Assembly (NCBI GenBank): GCA_945933905.1
Contig: CAMEQX010000038.1
Span: 1 to 8,808, forward strand
Source: an uncultured Clostridia bacterium
GTDB lineage: Bacteria; Bacillota; Clostridia; Oscillospirales; Ruminococcaceae
DNA: 8,808 nucleotides
Direction of reading: 5' to 3'
Part shown: positions 5,943 through 8,808 of the stretch, in pieces
Position numbering within the stretch: position 1 is the stretch's first letter
Layout of the letters: each line of letters begins with the position of its first letter
Translations under genes and position numbers: made by a program
Notes under the pieces: model-generated
Told to the model about the DNA's origin: nothing
The model's input: only the letters and a program-made list of their open reading frames with translations
Database searches by the model: none

Positions 5943-6734
5943 ATGATTTTATCGGATTTTCACACACATTCAACTTTTTCCACGGACGGAACGCAGGCTC
6001 TTGAGGAAATGGCGAAAACGGCTGTAAAATACGGGCTGAAAACTGTTTGCTTCACCGAGCACAACGATTTTGATTATCCCGACGGCGAGTTTCTTCTCGA
6101 CACCGCGGCTTATCGAAACGAGCTTTTTCGCGTTCGCGAGGAGCTTTCGGGGGAAATCGAGATTTTGTTCGGCGTGGAGCTGGGGCTGATGAAGCATCTC
6201 GGCGAGCGGCTTCGCAAGTATGTCGGCGAATGGGACTTTGATTTTGTGATAGGCTCGACGCATTTGATTGACGGAAAGGACCCGTATTTTCCCGAGTATT
6301 TCGCGGAGCTTGGTCAGAAAAACGGCGTTCTTCGCTATTTTGAGAGTATTCTCGAGAACATCGGCGCGTTCTCGGATTTTGACGTTTGCGGGCACTTGGA
6401 TTATGCGGTGCGCTATTCGCCCGAGAAAAAGTACGAGCCGCTTGATTACCGCGAGATTATCGACGAAATTCTGCACAAAATCGTGGCTTGGGGCAAGGGT
6501 ATCGAAATCAACAGCGCGGGGCTTCGCAAGGGGCTTTCCCACGCAAACCCGCACCCGTTTGTCCTGAAACGCTTCCGCGAGCTTGGCGGGGAAATCATCA
6601 CGGTGGGCTCCGACGCGCATAACGCCGCCGATATCGCCGCGGATTTTGACGCAGCAGAGAGCTTTTTGAAGGACGCGGGCTTTGAGTTTTACACGGTTTT
6701 TCGCGGAAGAAAACCACAGTTTGTGAAGTTGTGA
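5943..6734 (+). CDS. PHP-domain phosphoesterase, histidinol-phosphatase (HisJ/HisK) family
   Basis: A 263-aa PHP-fold metal-dependent phosphoesterase. Members of this family remove phosphate from L-histidinol phosphate in histidine synthesis, but many paralogues act on other substrates. Metal ligands are visible in order: H7 and H9 in DFHTHS, H40 in TEHNDF, E79 in GVELG, H107 in GSTHLI, H151 in CGHLDY, and D224 and H226 in GSDAH. Length fits the family. I chose the start at 5943 for its ribosome site and because the first motif then begins at residue 5. No other histidine-biosynthesis gene is nearby, so the exact substrate is open. It is divergent from the rubredoxin gene, and no clear terminator follows before the hpf promoter. 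Confidence 0.88.
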   Translation: MILSDFHTHSTFSTDGTQALEEMAKTAVKYGLKTVCFTEHNDFDYPDGEFLLDTAAYRNELFRVREELSGEIEILFGVELGLMKHLGERLRKYVGEWDFDFVIGSTHLIDGKDPYFPEYFAELGQKNGVLRYFESILENIGAFSDFDVCGHLDYAVRYSPEKKYEPLDYREIIDEILHKIVAWGKGIEINSAGLRKGLSHANPHPFVLKRFRELGGEIITVGSDAHNAADIAADFDAAESFLKDAGFEFYTVFRGRKPQFVKL

Positions 6735-6806
6735 AATATAGTTAGTGTAATTGCAGAAAAATGCCTTGAATTATTGTGAAAAATATCTAAAATTTCACGC
6801 AAACTC

Positions 6807-6835
6807 TTGCATTTTTTGTGAAGATATGTTAAAAT
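6807..6835 (+). promoter_or_regulatory. Sigma-A promoter of hpf
   Basis: -35 TTGCAT (6807-6812), a 17-bp spacer, -10 TAAAAT (6830-6835). Predicted start is near 6842, giving a 40-nt leader. A TTGTGAA heptamer (6816-6822) lies in the spacer. Confidence 0.8.
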
Positions 6836-6881
6836 AAAGTCAGGCGAAAAGCCGAATTTCAAAACGGAAGGAACTGATTTT

Positions 6882-7403
6882 ATGAAGGTTACAATAGCTG
6901 CGAAAAAACTGAATATTTCACAATCGTTCACCGATTACGCCGAGCAAAAGCTGAGCGCGAAACTGGACAGATTTTTCCCCGAGGACGCGGAAGCGAAGAT
7001 TACTCTCGCGGAGCGCAGGGATTTGATTATACTTGAATTGACCGTGAAGTACAACGGCATCATTTACCGTGCCGAGCAGACTGCGCGCGACAAAAACGAC
7101 GCTCTTGACGTGACTATCGACAGGATTATCCGTCAAATCAGAAAGCACAAGACCAAAATCGAGAAGAGCCTGCGCGAAAACGCATTCAGCGGACTTGCTC
7201 CCGAGCCGGAGGAGACCGACTACGAGGTTATCAGATACAAGAATTTCCGTATGAAGCCGATGACCGTGGAGGAGGCTATTCTTCAGATGAACCTGCTCGA
7301 CCACACGTTCTTTATGTTCAAAAACGCGCAGACGGGTATTGTAAACGTTGTGTATAAGCGCGACGAGGGCAACTACGCGGTGCTCGTTCCCGAAGAAGAA
7401 TAA
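6882..7403 (+). CDS. hpf: Long-form ribosome hibernation promoting factor
   Basis: A 173-aa long HPF (also called YvyD or RaiA-like). It binds the small ribosomal subunit in slow growth and joins 70S ribosomes into inactive 100S pairs. The N-terminal ribosome-binding domain (about 1-100) begins MKVTIAAKKLNIS and ends in a basic helix, RIIRQIRKHKTKIEK (81-95). A short linker leads to the dimerisation domain (about 115-173) with its typical KPMTVEEAILQMNLLDHTFF (125-144) and NVVYKRDEGNYAVL (155-168). A GGAAGGA site lies 9 nt before the ATG. The gene has its own promoter and terminator. Repeated TTGTGAA elements upstream may be control sites. Confidence 0.95.
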   Translation: MKVTIAAKKLNISQSFTDYAEQKLSAKLDRFFPEDAEAKITLAERRDLIILELTVKYNGIIYRAEQTARDKNDALDVTIDRIIRQIRKHKTKIEKSLRENAFSGLAPEPEETDYEVIRYKNFRMKPMTVEEAILQMNLLDHTFFMFKNAQTGIVNVVYKRDEGNYAVLVPEEE

Positions 7404-7415
7404 TTGCAGATTGAT

Positions 7416-7446
7416 TTGGGCGGCGGGTTTCTGCCGCTCAATTTTT
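7416..7446 (+). terminator. Intrinsic terminator of hpf
   Basis: A stem of 9 bp with one G-T wobble (7416-7424 with 7433-7441), extendable by two pairs toward a 4-nt loop, followed by five T. It lies 12 nt past the hpf stop. The next gene starts 23 nt later, so any co-transcription needs readthrough. Confidence 0.75.
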
Positions 7447-7468
7447 GCCTGATATAAAAGGAGAAGCT

Positions 7469-7981
7469 ATGCCGATGACCGAAAAAAACGCGCTCGGACG
7501 CGCGCTGATGATATTAAAGGAAGCGTATTCCGCGATAGGCGAAAACGCGCTCACGCTCAACACCGGAGCTTTGCTGGACGCGCTCTCGGCGGCGCTTTCT
7601 CACGCGGGAAACGAAAACGAGCCGCTTTCAAAGCTGATGAAAAACCTCAAGCGCGAAATCAAGGCGAAAAACAAGTTCTTCTACCCGAAGGTGAGCCTTT
7701 ATTTCAAGCGGGTTTACGCCGCGCCCGAGTTTGATTACGAGAAGGCTCTCGCGCATATTCCCGCGATTATTTTCGGCAACGACAAAATCTGCGAAAAGCT
7801 CACGCTCGGCGATATCGGGAAGGCAAAATCAATGTGCGACGCGATGAAAAGCTACCCCGGTTTTCTTATGGGGGAATTTTCCGCGCTCACCGACAGGCAG
7901 TTCTACGAGCTGGTTTTCGGCTTTTATCCGAAGCTCTATGACGAGAAATTTATGGAAGATATGGAAAATCTGTTCGCGTGA
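7469..7981 (+). CDS. Hypothetical soluble protein, 170 aa
   Basis: Not recognised. The protein has no signal peptide or membrane helix and looks largely alpha-helical. A basic segment, KLMKNLKREIKAKNK (54-68), is followed by FFYPKVSLYFKRVY, and the C-terminal third is rich in aromatic and acidic residues. I chose the ATG at 7469 because AAGGAG ends 5 nt upstream; the ATG at 7475 (MTEKN) is a close alternative, and a TTG at 7445 is unlikely because it lies in the hpf terminator tail. Codon use (many GCG, CTC, GAG) matches most neighbours, so it looks native and translated. It lies just after hpf but beyond its terminator, and I see no promoter of its own. Confidence 0.75.
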   Translation: MPMTEKNALGRALMILKEAYSAIGENALTLNTGALLDALSAALSHAGNENEPLSKLMKNLKREIKAKNKFFYPKVSLYFKRVYAAPEFDYEKALAHIPAIIFGNDKICEKLTLGDIGKAKSMCDAMKSYPGFLMGEFSALTDRQFYELVFGFYPKLYDEKFMEDMENLFA

Positions 7982-8028
7982 TTATACCTTTTCGGTTGTT
8001 GTACGGAAAGCGGATTTGTTTAACAAAA

Positions 8029-8060
8029 AAAGGCTGTCGAAATATCGGCAGCCTTTCTTA
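8029..8060. terminator. Bidirectional terminator between convergent genes
   Basis: A 12-bp stem with one G-T wobble (8029-8040 with 8045-8056) and a 4-nt loop. On the minus strand it is followed by seven T, on the plus strand by TTTCTT. It can end both the hypothetical gene (stop 7981) and the zinc-ribbon gene (stop 8072). Confidence 0.85.
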
Positions 8061-8071
8061 TGTATTTGGGA

Positions 8072-8479
8072 TTATTCCTCGTCGTCGGTTTCCTCGGCGG
8101 GAGCTTCCTCAACCTTCTTCTCGGGGAGCTTTGCGCCGCACTTGGGGCAATATGCGTTGTCGTTCTTGGTCTTTGCGCCGCACTTTGTGCAGGTAACAAC
8201 GTTCTTCAGTTCGTCAAGCTGCGCTTCAACCTCAGCGAGCTTCGCGTAATCCTCGTCAATCTGCGCGAGCAGAGCGTCAAACTCCTCGCTCTCCTTAACT
8301 CCGGTCTTCGACATATCGTAAATAACCGCGCCGAGCTTCTCGTTCTTTGCCTTAATATCAGCGTTGAGCTGCGTTTCTTTAACCTTCAGCTTGGAAAAAC
8401 GAACCGCCGTGTCGGTCTTTTTGCTTGCGCTTGAAACAACGGTCTTGCCCTTGTCAAGAATATCGTCCAAAAAACTCAT
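8072..8479 (-). CDS. Coiled-coil zinc-ribbon protein
   Basis: A 135-aa cytoplasmic protein with three parts. The N-terminal half (about 1-92) is helical, with a long charged stretch likely to form a coiled coil (about 26-92). A zinc ribbon follows, with four Cys in two knuckles: CTKCG (97-101) and CPKCG (111-115). The tail (about 121-135) is strongly acidic. Proteins of this layout are widespread in Clostridia and have no assigned function; the ribbon suggests protein or nucleic-acid contact, but this cannot be shown from sequence. AAAGGAG (8489-8495) lies 9 nt before the ATG. It has a consensus promoter, a structured leader and a strong terminator, so it is a single-gene unit, probably well expressed. 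Confidence 0.88.
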   Translation of the reverse strand: MSFLDDILDKGKTVVSSASKKTDTAVRFSKLKVKETQLNADIKAKNEKLGAVIYDMSKTGVKESEEFDALLAQIDEDYAKLAEVEAQLDELKNVVTCTKCGAKTKNDNAYCPKCGAKLPEKKVEEAPAEETDDEE

Positions 8480-8515
8480 AGTAAAAATCTCCTTTCAATC
8501 ATCGGGTGTTTTATT

Positions 8516-8542
8516 CGGATTTCATCCGGGCTAAAATTGCCC
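8516..8542 (-). promoter_or_regulatory. Two small hairpins in the zinc-ribbon gene leader
   Basis: In the predicted 65-nt leader, GGGC/GCCC (8539-8542 with 8528-8531) is followed directly by CGGAT/ATCCG (8524-8528 with 8516-8520). The stems are short (4 and 5 bp) and share base 8528, so they would compete or stack. Whether they act is unknown. Confidence 0.35.
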
Positions 8543-8550
8543 TTAAATGA

Positions 8551-8579
8551 ATTATACCACATTTGATTGAAATTTGCAA
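8551..8579 (-). promoter_or_regulatory. Sigma-A promoter of the zinc-ribbon gene
   Basis: On the minus strand: -35 TTGCAA (8579-8574), a 17-bp spacer ending in TGG, and a perfect -10 TATAAT (8556-8551) with an extended -10 TG. Predicted start is near 8544. Confidence 0.88.
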
Positions 8580-8592
8580 GTGTAGCTTGCAA
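8574..8592. repeat. Palindrome overlapping the -35 of the zinc-ribbon gene
   Basis: TTGCAAG (8574-8580) and CTTGCAA (8586-8592) form a perfect 7-bp inverted repeat around 5 nt, covering the whole -35. It could be an operator. On the plus strand it is followed by six T and so also resembles a weak terminator, but no plus-strand transcript needs one there. Confidence 0.5.
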
Positions 8593-8714
8593 TTTTTTGC
8601 TGTGAATTTGCACAAAATAGTTTGCAGAATTTAAGGGAAATTGTCTAAAACGCGCGAATTTCTCTCTTTTTTCACTCAAAGCTAAATTAAATAATTACAA
8701 TCTTGTCATAATTC

Positions 8715-8743
8715 TTGACTTTTTGGCAATTTTGGAGTATGAT
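8715..8743 (+). promoter_or_regulatory. Sigma-A promoter of the gene at the right edge
   Basis: -35 TTGACT (8715-8720), a 17-bp spacer, -10 TATGAT (8738-8743), each one base off consensus. Predicted start near 8750 gives a leader of about 48 nt to the ATG at 8798. Confidence 0.8.
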
Positions 8744-8797
8744 ATAAGATGTATAACTATTGATTTATAGTATTTTGTATTTTAGGACGGTGGACTG

Positions 8798-8808
8798 ATG
8801 CAGACAGA
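8798..8808 (+). CDS. Start of a gene cut by the window end
   Basis: An ATG with AGGA (8784-8787) and GGTGG (8789-8793) ahead of it and a strong promoter upstream. Only Met-Gln-Thr is visible, so nothing can be said about the product. Confidence 0.5.

Larger units (their letters stand above)
8480..8797. other. 318-bp divergent intergenic region
   Basis: No gene is supported; the short minus-strand frame across 8476-8679 has no ribosome site and overlaps promoter signals. From left to right it holds the zinc-ribbon gene ribosome site, leader hairpins, promoter and palindrome, four TTGCA pentamers (8574, 8587, 8608, 8622), an AT-rich stretch, and a plus-strand promoter at 8715-8743. Confidence 0.7.

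Noticed and set aside
5970..6620. 216-aa open frame opposite the PHP hydrolase
   Set aside because: Antisense to a gene with all metal-binding motifs intact; the peptide is basic and featureless.
1..8808. tRNA, rRNA, insertion sequence, phage or riboswitch elements
   Set aside because: I scanned for cloverleaf-like GC-rich segments, transposase motifs, terminal inverted repeats and long structured leaders and saw none beyond the terminators and short hairpins listed.

Overview
The window looks like chromosomal DNA of a Gram-positive, probably anaerobic, Clostridia-type bacterium (Oscillospirales or Ruminococcaceae-like is my best guess, by inference). Supporting signs are strong GGAGG-type ribosome binding sites, sigma-A promoters with 17-bp spacers, a long-form hibernation factor, an MsmX/UgpC-type sugar ATPase, a rubredoxin, a DUF4830 protein and a lipoprotein with a low-complexity Ser linker. 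There are no RNA genes, CRISPR arrays, insertion sequences or phage genes, so this is mostly housekeeping sequence with one unusual block.

Left block (1-2415, minus strand): three tandem genes encode small four-helix membrane proteins (141, 136 and 163 aa). They are divergent paralogues that share an almost identical first 13 codons. Next comes a MoxR-type AAA+ ATPase, then an intrinsic terminator at 6-33. The four genes are spaced 23-46 nt apart and read as one operon. The usual MoxR partners (DUF58 and vWA proteins) are absent, so the membrane paralogues are the best candidate partners in view. This is the most interesting part of the window.

Middle block (2450-4451): a single-gene unit for a sugar ABC ATPase (minus strand) has its own promoter and terminator and no permease or binding protein beside it. 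A 366-bp AT-rich divergent spacer holds repeated CATTTT..CACA elements. A membrane-anchored DUF4830 protein (plus strand) follows.

Middle-right block (4469-6734): a near-consensus promoter drives a secreted transglutaminase-like lipoprotein. It runs tail to tail into a small rubredoxin with an atypical CxC first knuckle, and the two stop codons overlap. A PHP-family histidinol-phosphatase-like hydrolase is divergent from the rubredoxin.

Right block (6807-8808): hpf has a good promoter and a terminator. A 170-aa soluble protein of unknown function follows. It faces a coiled-coil/zinc-ribbon protein on the minus strand across a shared bidirectional terminator. The zinc-ribbon gene has a consensus promoter with a palindrome over the -35 and a leader with two small hairpins. 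At the right edge, a divergent near-consensus promoter leads to a gene cut off by the window end.
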